Assembly: GCF_000499845.2 (NCBI RefSeq)
Contig: NW_027174113.1
Location: forward strand, 85,741 to 149,740
Direction of reading: 5' to 3'
From: Phaseolus vulgaris
Lineage: Eukaryota; Streptophyta; Magnoliopsida; Fabales; Fabaceae
Length of the DNA: 64,000 bases
How positions within the stretch are numbered: the first letter of the stretch is position 1; each line of letters begins with the position of its first letter. Below, piece by piece: positions 1 to 9,723 of this stretch. The notes beneath the pieces are model-generated. The model did no database searches. It saw only the letters and a list, made by a program, of their open reading frames with translations, and had not been told where the DNA came from. Position numbers and translations under genes: made by a program.

Positions 1-1161
1 TATACAATGTGAATATTGTTTGGCCAAGGTGTGGTATGAAGAAAGATCCTTCAAAACAAAGAGTTGCCTAAAGGTTGATTTTTCTATATGTTGCCAAAAA
101 GGAAAAGTACAGCTACCTTTCCTACAACAATCTCTTAAATTGATGCTAGAGTTATTAAATGGTCAAGATCCACAAAGCCAACACTATTTACAACATATAA
201 GAAGTTACAATAGTATGTTTTCATTTACTTCAATTGGAGGAAAAGTGTAAATGATGGTTTTGGGCCTCCTCAATTTATTCTGCATGGACAAAACTATCAT
301 AGGATTGGAGCTTACTACCTCACAGTGGAGAAATGCCCAAGTTCGCACAACTTTACATATATGATACACAAAATGAACTTTCAAACAGAGTATCTCACTT
401 TGGGTATGTGTTACATTAGGTTAGTTTCTTTTCAGCAGATTCATTTATAAGATTATTTTGAATTAATATTTATTTAAATTTTATTTAGGTCCAATTTCAA
501 AGAGTTTAAGTTTGATAAATCATTGATTGAAGATCTTACCAAGATGATTGATGATAACAATGTCCTGGCAAAAAGTTTTAGAAGAGTCAAAGATTTTGTA
601 AATTCCGATGTACATTCAGATTTTGGATTGAGGTTATCTAGACATCGTTCAAAAGATCCAAGGGTGTACAATACCCCTACAACTGATGAGATAGCAGCGT
701 TAATTGTGGGTGATATGAGCAACATGGATGTAGGACGAGATATCATAGTGAAAAAAATTTCTGGACAATTGTTTAGGTTGCATGAGACACATACAACCTT
801 CATCCCATTACAGTATCCTTTAATATTCCCCTTTGGAGAAGATGGTTATCAAGAAGATATTCCAGTACGTAATAGCAAAGAATGTAAAAGAAGTCGTATA
901 TCGTTAAGAGAATTCATTGCATTTAGAATTCAAGAAAGAAGTGTTGAGTTTGGAAATATAGTTCATTCACGTCGTCTGTTTCAACAATTCTTGGTTGATG
1001 CATATACTATGGTTGAACCTCAAAGATTGTCGTTCATAAGAGCAAACCAAAAAACAATACGTTGTGATATTCCGAACGGTATACAAGAGGCAATGAATAG
1101 AGGAGAAACAAATTCTTCTGCAGTTGGGAAGTGTATAGTTTTACCTGCATCATTCACATGA
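1..1161 (+). pseudogene. Helitron helicase-like N-terminal region (Helitron_like_N), broken
   Basis: N-terminal part of the Helitron RepHel protein. Bases 20-250 read MWYEER-like and MFSFTSIGGKV segments typical of plant Helitron proteins. A frameshift near 330 follows within the HGQNYHRIG segment. A probable intron lies at about 409-488 (donor GTATGTG, acceptor TTTAG), after which 489-1161 continues the family sequence (SKDPRVYNTPTTDEIAALIVGD, then IPLQYPLIFPFGEDGY). The frame stops at a TGA at 1159-1161 where family members have a sense codon (ASFT, stop, GMRYM). The protein is nuclear and has no host role. Identification rests on recognisable family motifs; exact exon limits are inferred by eye. 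Confidence 0.82.
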
Positions 1162-1164
1162 GGA

Positions 1165-2526
1165 ATGAGGTATATGTTCAACAATTGCCAAGATGCAATG
1201 GCAATTTGTAAGAGGTTTGGATATCCTGATTTATTTATCACAGTTACCTTTAACGTAAATTGGTCTGAAATACGTGAGTTTGTTACATCAAGAGGATTAA
1301 CTGCTGCTGATAGGCCAGATATAGTTTGCAGAGTATTCAAGATGAAATTAGATCAAATGATGGTTGACTTAAAAAAAGATGAATATTTTGGCAATGTTAA
1401 TGCAGGTAATGACATTAATCCATATTTTAAAATTATGTTCAGATTTTCTGCATTATAATTCAATCAATTTCTATCTTATTATAAGTATGTACACTGTGGA
1501 ATTTCAAAAATGGGGTTTGCCTCATGCCCACATATTATTGTGGTTGGATGGAGAGAAAAAGTTAAGAACTCCAACAGACATTGATGGAGTGATTTCAGCA
1601 GAATTACCGCAGGCAGATTTATATCCTAAATTGTCAAAGGAAGTTGCAACGTACATGATACATGGGCCATGCGGAGCAGCTCAGTTTTCCTCACCTTGCA
1701 TGACTAACGGTAAATGTTCAAAATTTTACCCAAAGAAATTTAAATTGTTAACTACTATTGATGAGGATGGATATCCATGTTACAGACGTCGAGATAAAGG
1801 AATATCCATTCTTAAAAATGGAATTAAGTTAGACAATAGGAATGTTGTCCCATATAGCCCATTGCTACTACTGAGGTATCAGGCTCATGTTAACACATAA
1901 TATTGCAAGAAATCAAATTCAATCAAGTATTTGTTTAAATATGTCAACAAAGGTCCAGATAGAGCAAATTTGAAAATTACTAATCCTCAGAAAGACTCTA
2001 CTGAGACACTGGTTATAGATGAAATTAAACAGTATTATGATTGTAGCTATATATCTCCCTGTGAAGCTGTTTAGAGAATACTTGCCTTTGACATTCATCA
2101 TAGATGGCCTCCAGTTCAAAGGCTGACTTTTCATCTGTTATACGAGCAACCCATTCTATTTAAGGACAATGAAGATATTGATGAAATATTGCATACAAAT
2201 GAACATAAAAGAACAATGTTTTTAGCTTGGTTTGAAGCTCTAATAAAATCTATCCAAAGGGGAAAATTTTGACTTATTCTCAATACCCTAACCATTTTGT
2301 GTGGATGGCAGAACAAAGAGAATGGAAACCAAGGAAAAGGGGAGTTAGTATTGGAAGGCTAACATATATTCCTCCTTGCACAGGGGAATTATATTATCTC
2401 AGGTTATTGTTGAATTTTAAAAAGGGTTGTTGTAATTATGATAACATCAAGACTATTAATGGTGTTATTTACAAAACTTATAAAGGGGCTTGCTATGCCA
2501 TGGAGCTGTTGGCAAAGGATAAATAA
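1165..2526 (+). pseudogene. Helitron Rep endonuclease region (HUH motif), broken
   Basis: Rolling-circle replication initiator part of the Helitron protein, which nicks DNA through an HUH metal site and catalytic tyrosines. The HUH motif is visible as GLPHAHIL near 1513-1536, following FQKW. A probable intron at about 1405-1487 separates it from the preceding RFGYPDLFITVTFN segment. A cysteine-rich GPCGAAQFSSPCM segment follows, then NVVPYSPLLLLRYQAHVNT, a TAA stop near 1899, and the tyrosine-containing motif IKYLFKYVNKGPDR near 1921-1962. A further TAG at about 2072 and a frame change near 2270 come before RGVSIGRLTYIPP and ELYYLRLLL. The region ends at TAA 2524-2526, and family sequence continues beyond it (RRLFVTLLFMNTMSRPEEVW) to about 2700. 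Confidence 0.82.
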
Positions 2527-2772
2527 TTTATTGATGCCATTATAGAGGCCAGCACCCTTGCTTCAGGAACTCAATTGAGAAGATTGTTTGTTACACTGCT
2601 ATTCATGAATACTATGTCTAGACCTGAGGAAGTTTGGAACAAAACTTGGAAATTGTTATCTGATGACATTGTATACAAAAAAAGGAAAGAGTTTAACCTA
2701 CTAGGTATAACTTTTTGTTTTCTTCAAACATTATAACATATTATTTTGTTCAAAATATGAAATGTTGTTCTT

Positions 2773-4541
2773 TTGCTAGGTCTTACAATTGAAGATGATC
2801 AAATACAAAACCTTTGTCTTCTACAACTAGAAGAATTATTGATTTTTAATGGTAAATCTTTAAAAGACTTTAACAGTCTTCCACAACCTATTCATTCAAA
2901 TTCTTTTATTTATGAGAATAGATTAATTATTGATGAATTAAATTATGACAAGATACAAATGTCTAAAATTCATTCTTCCTTTTTCAATCTCTAACTGCAG
3001 AGCAACTAGTTGTGTACGAGAATATAATGACAGCAGTACTGTCACAAGTTGGAGTTTTTTTTTTCCCATACGGTTATGGTGGCACAAGAAAAACCTTTAT
3101 GTGGAAAACTTTGTCTACTGCAATTAGATCAAAAGGGTTGATTGTGTTAAATGTAGCTTCTAGCGGTATAGCTTCTTTTTTACTACGTGGAGGAAAAACA
3201 GCTCATTCTACATTTTGCATTCCTTTGTTAATAAATGAACTTTCAACTTGCAACATACCTCAAGGAAGTTTTCGGGCCAAATTGTTGATTGAAACTAATT
3301 TAATTATATGGGATGAAGCTCCAATGATGAATAGGTTCTGTTTTGAATCTCTGGATAGAACTCTAAGGGATATCATGAGGGCTGTAAGTGAAGAAAATAT
3401 CCTTAAACCTTTTGGTGGCAAAGTCATTGTCTTAGGAGGTGATTTTAGACAGATATTGCTTGTTGTAAAAAAGGGATTAAGATATGATATTGTGAAGGCA
3501 ACAATGAACTACTCAGAATTGTGGAAACATTGCAAAGTCTTCAAACTTACTGAAAATATGAGATTAAACAGTGAAAAATCAAAGCAAACTGCATCAGAAA
3601 TAAAAGATTTTGCAGATTGGATACTTCACATTGGAGATGGAGATATGGAATTAAATGAGTTGGGACAAGCAACTATTGAAATACCACAAGACATTCTAAT
3701 TCTAAATGTTGAACAACCTTTATTGCACTTGGTTGAATTTGTTTATCCAGGGTACATACAAAATCTAAACTCTAATGCATTTTTTGATGATGGTGCAATA
3801 TTGTGTCCTACTACAGAATGTGTGGACCAAGCGAATGACTTCATTCTAACCTTAATCCCCGGAGAAGAAGTTACTTATTTAAGTTCAGACTCCCCTTGCC
3901 AATCTGAAGAACAAGAAAATGCTGAAGCTGAGTGGTTTACAACTTAATTTTTGAATGATATCAAATGTTCCAGAATTCCTAATCACAGTGTTAAATTAAA
4001 AGTAGGAGTTCCAATAATGCTTCTAAGGAACATTGGTCAAGCCAGTGGACTTTGCAATGGAACCAGATTACAAGTAATTCACTTGGGGAAAAATGTGATT
4101 GCTGCCAAAGTTATTACCAGAACAAATATTGGTGATAACATATTAATTCCTAGAATGAATTTGACTACTTCTGACTCAGGCTTGCCTTTAATGTTACAGA
4201 GAAGACAATTCCCAATATCTTTGTGCTTTGCTATGACAATAAACAAAAGCCAAGGACAAACCCTTAAGAAAGTTGGTTTATATTTACCACGTCCAGTGTT
4301 TACATATGGACAGTTATATGTTGCTATTTCCAGAGTAAAATCCAAGAAAGGGTTGAAAATATTGATTTTGGATGATGATGGAAATACCACTAATTCAACT
4401 ACTAATGTGGTTTATAGAGAAATATTTGAAAATATTGTTACAGCAATACTTATCAAGTATGAAAATTCTTTAATACAAAACTATTTTTATTTCTCATATT
4501 TTTCTTCTAATATATCTTCTAATATAGCAAAAGTAAACTAA
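2773..4541 (+). pseudogene. Helitron Pif1-like helicase region, inactive
   Basis: Superfamily 1 5'-3' DNA helicase domain of the Helitron protein. It follows a likely intron (about 2705-2780, GTATAAC to TTGCTAG). Walker A is at 3072-3095 and reads GYGGTRKT, where the family has GYGGTGKT: the glycine before lysine has become arginine (AGA). Walker B reads IIWDEAP near 3306, then GGDFRQILLVV. A TAA at 3945-3947 interrupts the frame in place of a residue before FLNDIKC. Later motifs follow in the same frame: FAMTINKSQGQTL near 4231-4269 and YVAISRVKS near 4318. A stop also sits near 2993. The end at 4541 is the stop codon of this frame; the family C-terminus probably falls slightly earlier (VVYREIFENI). 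Confidence 0.86.
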
Positions 4542-5815
4542 TATTTTTTTCGTATTTACAGGTTTCCTTTTAATTTCCATAGTAGATCTTTCATGACTAT
4601 AATGCATTACAAAGAAAGGTATTAATCTATTTCTTCTTAATAAATTCATAATTAAAATTGTGTATAATTTTGTTTTGATGAATTTGTTTCTTCGGAGGTT
4701 TTTAATACAGGAACTCCATTGTAATTATTGAGAAAGAAGGGGATATTTAGTACAGAAAATAGGAAGCTATTATACTTTACACAGGTTCTATATTATAATA
4801 TTTTACACATGTGTTGTTACATAATTCTTCCTAAATAAAGTGATCAAACTTCAGTTGTATTCAGACAGGTATATGGTTCTTTGTTTACAAAAACAAGCAG
4901 CATAATCATCAAAAGTCCATAGAACTTTTGCTAATTAAATTTATTGTATCATATTATTTTATCTTATTTGTTTCATAACTATTAACTTCAGCAGTACATT
5001 TCTTTAAACTATAGAGACAAAAACCTCTGACAGGTACAAAATCATTCTTATTCATTTTCAATATTTACATAATTCTATTAATTGTCCATTCTTTTATTGA
5101 CATTTCTCTTTTATTTATTATTTTTTGCAATGATGCAATTAACATCAGATGCGAAATGAGATGTGTTGACATTGAATACAATATTGATCAACCCTCATAT
5201 TATAGCACCTAAAGAAAAGCAACTATGTAGTCCATTTGTATTATTTTTAGTATGTTTTGTTCTCTTACTAGGTATATTTTCTGTTATAAAGCTTTGAATT
5301 TAAAAATACATCTTACTTCTTTTGTTATCGAATTTATTTACATTTCCCATGAAATTATTGTTGTCTGAATTGAGCCTTAAATACACTTGGTCACAAGTAA
5401 TGAAGTTCATATTTATTCTATAATAGTATTTCCTATAATTAATGAGATATTGCATTATGTTACAATTTATTATGTCAAAAGTCTTTATTTAATAATATGA
5501 AAACAGAATACAGTGACTTACAATATTATGCATACATGTAGGTGTATACATTTAAGTTCTGGCTTGCTATTTTTGAAACAATGTGTTTACCATTTTCTAT
5601 GTGGTTAACATCTATAAGACAGCTACATGAATATATGACTACCTCATGGATATTGTTTCTAAAAGATTCTGTATGCTTTATATTTTGCAGCTACAAAACA
5701 CCCCTTGCCAATTTGATGAACAAGAAAATGCTCAGGCTACAAAACACCCCTTGCCAATTTCAAAAAGAAAACTGCTGAAGCACAGTTATTCACAACAAAA
5801 CTTTACTATTTATGG
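4542..5815 (+). other. Helitron 3' non-coding tail, AT-rich
   Basis: Low-complexity AT-rich sequence between the helicase stop and the copia insertion, with no convincing gene. Short open frames here (for example 5542-5778) have no recognisable similarity. The end of the stretch contains short copies of a helicase-coding snippet, listed separately. Confidence 0.6.
5691..5812 (+). repeat. short duplicated segment resembling helicase bases 3892-3945
   Basis: The phrase CTACAAAACACCCCTTGCCA occurs at about 5690 and again at about 5736. Each is followed by text resembling the helicase-coding stretch at 3892-3945 (CCCTTGCCAAT, then GAACAAGAAAATGCT; or AAACTGCTGAAGCA, then TTCACAAC). It looks like partial duplication of coding sequence into the tail. 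Confidence 0.6.
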
Positions 5816-5820
5816 AAAAC

Positions 5821-6074
5821 TGTAGGAACTAATTGAAGGAAATAAGAGAAGACAAAAGATTGTAGCAACTGATTGAAGGTAATTGCACAGAATTGCAAAA
5901 CTGATCTTATTCATTTTGATTCACTCAATCATATATATAATAATTACAATTACTGGAAGCTATAAACTAGGAATACTAACAGTAAATTGACCATTAATGC
6001 AATATAACGGTAAAATAGTTTAAGGGTAATAAAATATGAATTAATAATAATAAAATCTGAATTAATAACCAACA
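5821..6074 (-). repeat. copia 3' LTR
   Basis: 254 bp, beginning TGTAGGAACTA and ending ATAACCAACA on the plus strand. It matches 7633-7891 apart from a few substitutions and a short indel (AAGCCT present only in the other copy). Confidence 0.92.
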
Positions 6075-6085
6075 TCCTCCCTTAA
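6075..6085 (-). other. copia polypurine tract
   Basis: On the minus strand AATTAAGGGAGGA directly precedes the TGTTGG start of the 3' LTR, the expected place for plus-strand priming. Confidence 0.8.
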
Positions 6086-6155
6086 TTCTAATTTGGAACA
6101 ACCTTTCCAATTTGAGTCATCATATTGTTTTTCTCAATCGCCATCAATTCTTCAT

Positions 6156-6410
6156 TCATAGCCTTTTGCATTTGGGGTGTTGAATGGCATCGACAAGTGT
6201 AACAGGTTCTGATTCTGCAAGAAAAGCAAAATGAACCAAATCTCCATTGTCATCAACTTCATCATTAAGATTTACTTCACAATCTTGAAGATGTACAGGT
6301 TGTCGTTGTTGCCTTCTTGGTCGCTCCATCATAGTTGCAATTGGAGTTACAACTTCAGGTTGAACTGCAAGTGCTTCAAGAGTGACTCTATCTTCCACAT
6401 CATCGTTCAA
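6156..6410 (-). pseudogene. copia pol linker between integrase and reverse transcriptase, truncated
   Basis: The frame carries RPRRQQRQPVHLQDCEV, then SEPVTLVDAIQHPKCK, which are the linker and the very start of the RVT_2 reverse transcriptase of Ty1/copia polyproteins. In another frame the following bases still read MNEELMAIEKNN, and the coding sequence then runs straight into the polypurine tract. All catalytic RT motifs and RNase H are therefore absent. A frameshift between 6535 and 6410 separates it from integrase. Confidence 0.8.
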
Positions 6411-6534
6411 AACGTAAATATATCATTTTTTTCGAATCCATTTCAGTTGTTGCATTCCATTGCCATTCCTCATCTTCGACAAATGTAACATCACGACTAA
6501 CAATCACCTTCTTTGTCATTGAATTGTACAGTTT

Positions 6535-7618
6535 TTATCCCCCATGCTTATATCCAATGAAAATGGTTTTCACTACCTTATCATCCAACTTTGATCTTCT
6601 TGCATTAGGAACATGAGCATAAGTAATTGACCCAAATACCTTCAAGTGTTGCACATTGGGTTTGAATCCACTCCATGCCTCAATCGGAGTTGTGTTAGGA
6701 ACACTCCGAGTGGGTGATCTGTTTATCAAATATACCGCACATGTTACGGCCTCAGCCCAAAAATAATTTGGCATACCTTTCGCTTTAAGCATGCTCCTCG
6801 CCATGTCCATGATTGTTCTATTCTTTCTCTCAGCAACTCTGTTGTGTTGAGGTGTGTAGGGGCAAGTTATGTTATGTTGCAACCCAAGTTCTTCACAGTG
6901 ACTCTTGAATTCATTAGACTTGTACTCACATCCTCCATCACTCTGCATCATCTTAATTTGTCTGCCACTCTCTCTTTCAACAAATGCTTTAAATATTTTA
7001 AAGTAGTGGAATACCTCATCTTTGCTTTTCAATACATAAATCCAGGTTTTTCTTGAAAAATCATCAATAAAGGTTAAAAAATATTTATTACCTCCAACTG
7101 ATGATATGTTCATCGGGCCACAAACATCTGTATGAATAAGCTCCAAAGAAAATTTTGCATGCCAAGGCTCCTTAACAAATGGTGTCTTGTTATTCTTTCC
7201 AAAAATGCAAGCCTCACAAAATTGATCAGGATGATGAATATGGGGTAAACCATTCACTAAATTTCTTTTGGAAAGATTTTCCAAACTCTGAAAATTTAAG
7301 TGCCCAAAGCGTAAATGCCATAACCACGATTCATTATTCACTATTGCATTCAAACACTTGAAATCACCCATTTGAATATCTTCTGGAAACATGCGGTTTT
7401 TTGATAAAAATGTTTTAAGAATCAAATTACCTTTTTTATCAAAAATTGATAATTTATTTTCAACTATGTGCATCTCATAACCCTTCTTAGCCAGTTTTTC
7501 CATACTCAACAAATTACTTTTCATATCAGGTACATAGAAAACATCATAGATGTACCTGTGATCACCATTCTTCAATGTGATAAGAATTCGACCTTTTCTA
7601 GTCACCGGAACGAACCTG
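6535..7618 (-). pseudogene. copia pre-integrase and integrase region
   Basis: Starts just inside the primer site; upstream gag and protease are deleted. The protein reads VFYVPDMKSNLLS (pre-integrase), then an HHCC zinc-binding module (WHLRFGHL ... FCEACIFGK) and a DDE integrase core: HTDVCGP, MQSDGGCEY (the usual order is SDNGGEY), and NRVAERKNR with the catalytic glutamate. It ends FIGYKHGG followed by a stop, after which the same frame still resembles the family (KLYNSMTKKVIVSRDVTF). Integrase normally joins element cDNA to host DNA in the nucleus. Here the missing gag, protease and RT make the copy non-autonomous. An apparent ATG at 7710 lies in the LTR and is not a credible start. Confidence 0.85.
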
Positions 7619-7630
7619 GCTCTGATACCA
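7619..7630 (-). other. copia primer binding site (initiator tRNA-Met type)
   Basis: Minus strand reads TGGTATCAGAGC, the usual plant copia primer site, separated by 2 nt from the end of the 5' LTR at 7633. Confidence 0.92.
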
Positions 7631-7632
7631 GT

Positions 7633-7891
7633 TGTAAGAACTAATTGAAGGAAATAAGAGAAGACAAAAGATTGTAGCAACTGATTGAACGTAATTGCAC
7701 AGATTTGCAAACCTGATCTTATTCATTTTGATTCACTCAATCATATATATAATAATTACAATTACTGGAAGCTATAAACTAGGAATACTAACAAGCCTGT
7801 AAATTGACCATTAATGCAATATAACGGTAAAATAGTTTAAGGGTAATAAAATATGAATTAATAATAATAAAATCTGAATTAATAACCAACA
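7633..7891 (-). repeat. copia 5' LTR
   Basis: 259 bp partner of 5821-6074 with the same TG/CA ends. It is followed by the right copy of the AAAAC target duplication at 7892-7896. Confidence 0.92.
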
Positions 7892-8191
7892 AAAACTGCC
7901 TTCCCTTTTAAATTTGAGAAAACATCTATCTAAATATATTTATACATTGCCATGACAATAAATATAATACACTGGGTCAATTTTTTATTTTTGTTTTTTT
8001 TATACATTCTTAATTGTTTACTAATAATTGAATAATTGATCGATTTGATTTTTCTTAATTCTTTACTAATACTTCAATAATTGATGTAATTTTGATTTAT
8101 AATTTTAATTTACTCTAAAATAATTCTTAATTTTGATATATAGATTTATTATTATAATATTTTTATTTAAATAATAAATATTATAAATATT

Positions 8192-8220
8192 CCCGTGCAT
8201 TGCACGGGTCCATATACTAA
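8192..8220 (+). other. Helitron 3' terminal hairpin and CTAA end
   Basis: CCCGTGCA (8192-8199) pairs with TGCACGGG (8201-8208). CTAA ends the element at 8220 and the next base is T. This is the canonical Helitron termination signal. Bases 7897-8191 before it are AT-rich Helitron tail without genes. Confidence 0.9.
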
Positions 8221-8237
8221 TATACTTATATAGTATA

Positions 8238-9128
8238 TGATCCTGCCTGTTGACCAAACCGTTGGAGCTTGCCTCGTCAAACTTGGATCGACGTGTGCAC
8301 CGCGTCAACCTCCGTCCTTCGCCACGATCCACCTCAAGAACCTGCAAAAGAACATAGCGGCACCGCTGCGGCCGATCGCACTCCAACGCCCAAGTCAGTG
8401 ACTGAACCACCAAATACTAAGAGTAACTCTCAAGAACTCTCAAGGAACCGTGAACCAGTTCTCTCTCAGTATACTCAGGAAACTCGCAAGCGTAAAGAAG
8501 ACAATCTGAACGTGCGTACCTCAGAAGTTCGTTGGGAAACCCTTATATACCTGGACACGTTCTCTCTCCTGGCAGTTACAGACCTGGACACGTGGCTCGC
8601 ATCCAGCCGTACACGTGCCATCATCTGGAGCCTCCTTGACTTGGGCGCTGCTTCTGACTCTCATTTGGCTAAGTTACTTATGCATGGTACTACTCAGTGC
8701 ATAGTTGTCTTGGAGTGCGATCTCTACTGCGATTGGCGAGTTAGGGTGCCTTCGTATACACCTTCCCTGTGGTCTCGCCGGCCGCCTTCATCATCTACTC
8801 TTCTTGCTTCCCCGTGTATGCCATGTGAGCTATCCCCCGACCTCATCCTCTGGCCAGCTGGGAAATGTCTATCTCCCTTCATCTCCAGCGATGTCCTTGC
8901 TTCGGCGATATCTAATCACTTGGTCGCCCGGATTCATATCTGGCGACTTCGTCTTCAACTTGGTGACCGCCGGTTCTGGTGTGTTGGAGACCGGAGCACG
9001 CCAACTTAATAACTGGCGACTACACGAGCCCCCCGACCTCCTTCCCTTCTGCCAACCTGGCGTCCTCTCAACACGCCTATACAATAGCTTGATGCCACGT
9101 CATTACTTTCGACTACCAGGGCGGTACA
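8238..9128 (-). repeat. Element A 3' LTR
   Basis: 891 bp, TGATCCTGCC...GGCGGTACA on the plus strand. A TATA box reads TATATAAG on the minus strand at 8542-8549. About 12 differences from the LTR at 19417-20307. Confidence 0.93.
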
Positions 9129-9147
9129 CAAGCCCCCCAGTCTTAAG
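9129..9147 (-). other. Element A polypurine tract
   Basis: Minus strand CTTAAGACTGGGGGGCTTG abuts the TGTACCG start of the 3' LTR. The same motif occupies this place in B1, B2 and B3. Confidence 0.85.
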
Positions 9148-9277
9148 CGAAGACTTGTCCAGCGAAAAGACTAAAGGAGTCACGTCAATACCGATCTACG
9201 TGGCGCTGGCGCAAAATTTCAAGTGGTTGTACTTTCTGCTTTCCTGACGCTCCACCAAACACTCCTCCCATCGCTCG

Positions 9278-9285
9278 ACACGTGG
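9278..9285. promoter_or_regulatory. G-box upstream of the antisense gene of element A
   Basis: ACACGTGG contains the CACGTG core recognised by plant bZIP and bHLH factors and lies about 440 bp before the antisense start codon. An equivalent CCACGTGG sits upstream of the long antisense gene in B1, B2 and B3. The regulatory role is inferred. Confidence 0.35.
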
Positions 9286-9483
9286 CTTCATTAACGGTTA
9301 CCTTCAATTGTCGTTTGCGCTTCCCAAACCCATTTCGAAAAACCCTTTAAACCCATTTCTCTTCACTGTTCCATCACTTTCTTTGTATTCTCAGACGCTC
9401 CAACTTTCTTCTGCAAAAGCTCTCAACGTTCTTCAACCTCTTGAATCACCAACTTCCTTCATCACTTTCCCGATCATAAAAAG

Positions 9484-9715
9484 GTACTTCCTTTACTTCT
9501 TCTGCTGGTTTTTCCTGCATTTTAACCGATTCGCATCATCATTTAACTCTCTGGTGCATACGTTGTGGGTTGTTTTTTCTATTTCTCCTTCTTCGTAACT
9601 TAGGGCTTCGTCTTCGTTGCAACGAACCTTCGTTCGTTCATTTTTCACCCTTCTTTTATGATCGAGTCAGCCTCTGCGAACCCTCATCACCTTTTCTTTT
9701 CTTCTTCCTTTGCAG
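9484..9715 (+). other. 5'-UTR intron of the antisense gene of element A
   Basis: Donor AAG/GTACTTCC and acceptor TTTGCAG/CTTCC with a pyrimidine-rich 3' part; the ATG follows 8 nt after the acceptor. The long antisense genes of the B family have an intron in the same position. Confidence 0.6.
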
Positions 9716-9723
9716 CTTCCGCA

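Larger units (their letters stand above)
5821..7891 (-). mobile_element. Ty1/copia LTR retrotransposon, internally deleted, with target site duplication
   Basis: Two near-identical TG...CA LTRs (5821-6074 and 7633-7891) flank 1.56 kb of interior. Direct repeats AAAAC at 5816-5820 and 7892-7896 form a perfect 5 bp target site duplication. Next to the right LTR is a primer binding site matching initiator tRNA-Met, and next to the left LTR a polypurine tract, so the element reads on the minus strand. The interior keeps only the pre-integrase, integrase and linker coding; gag, most of protease and nearly all RT/RNase H are missing. It is inserted in the Helitron tail. Confidence 0.93.
1..8220 (+). 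mobile_element. Helitron, autonomous type, decayed, 5' end outside window
   Basis: Rolling-circle transposon remnant. It holds, in order, pieces of a Helitron Rep/helicase protein (1-4541), an AT-rich non-coding tail, an inserted copia element (5821-7891), and a classic 3' terminus: a hairpin at 8192-8208 followed 8 nt later by CTAA at 8217-8220 and then T, the expected CTRR/T boundary. The 5' TC end must lie upstream of the window. The coding part carries several stops, frameshifts and a changed Walker A residue, so this copy cannot transpose by itself. Orientation is plus because both the protein and the hairpin end read on this strand. Confidence 0.88.

Noticed and set aside
5542..5778. 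78-codon open frame in the Helitron tail
   Set aside because: AT-rich, no motif, and it overlaps the short duplicated segments.
8269..9009. 246-codon open frame on the plus strand in both LTRs of element A (also 19448-20188)
   Set aside because: It is present twice only because LTRs are duplicated, it runs antisense to the LTR promoter, and it has no recognisable motif. The GC-rich LTR makes chance open frames likely.
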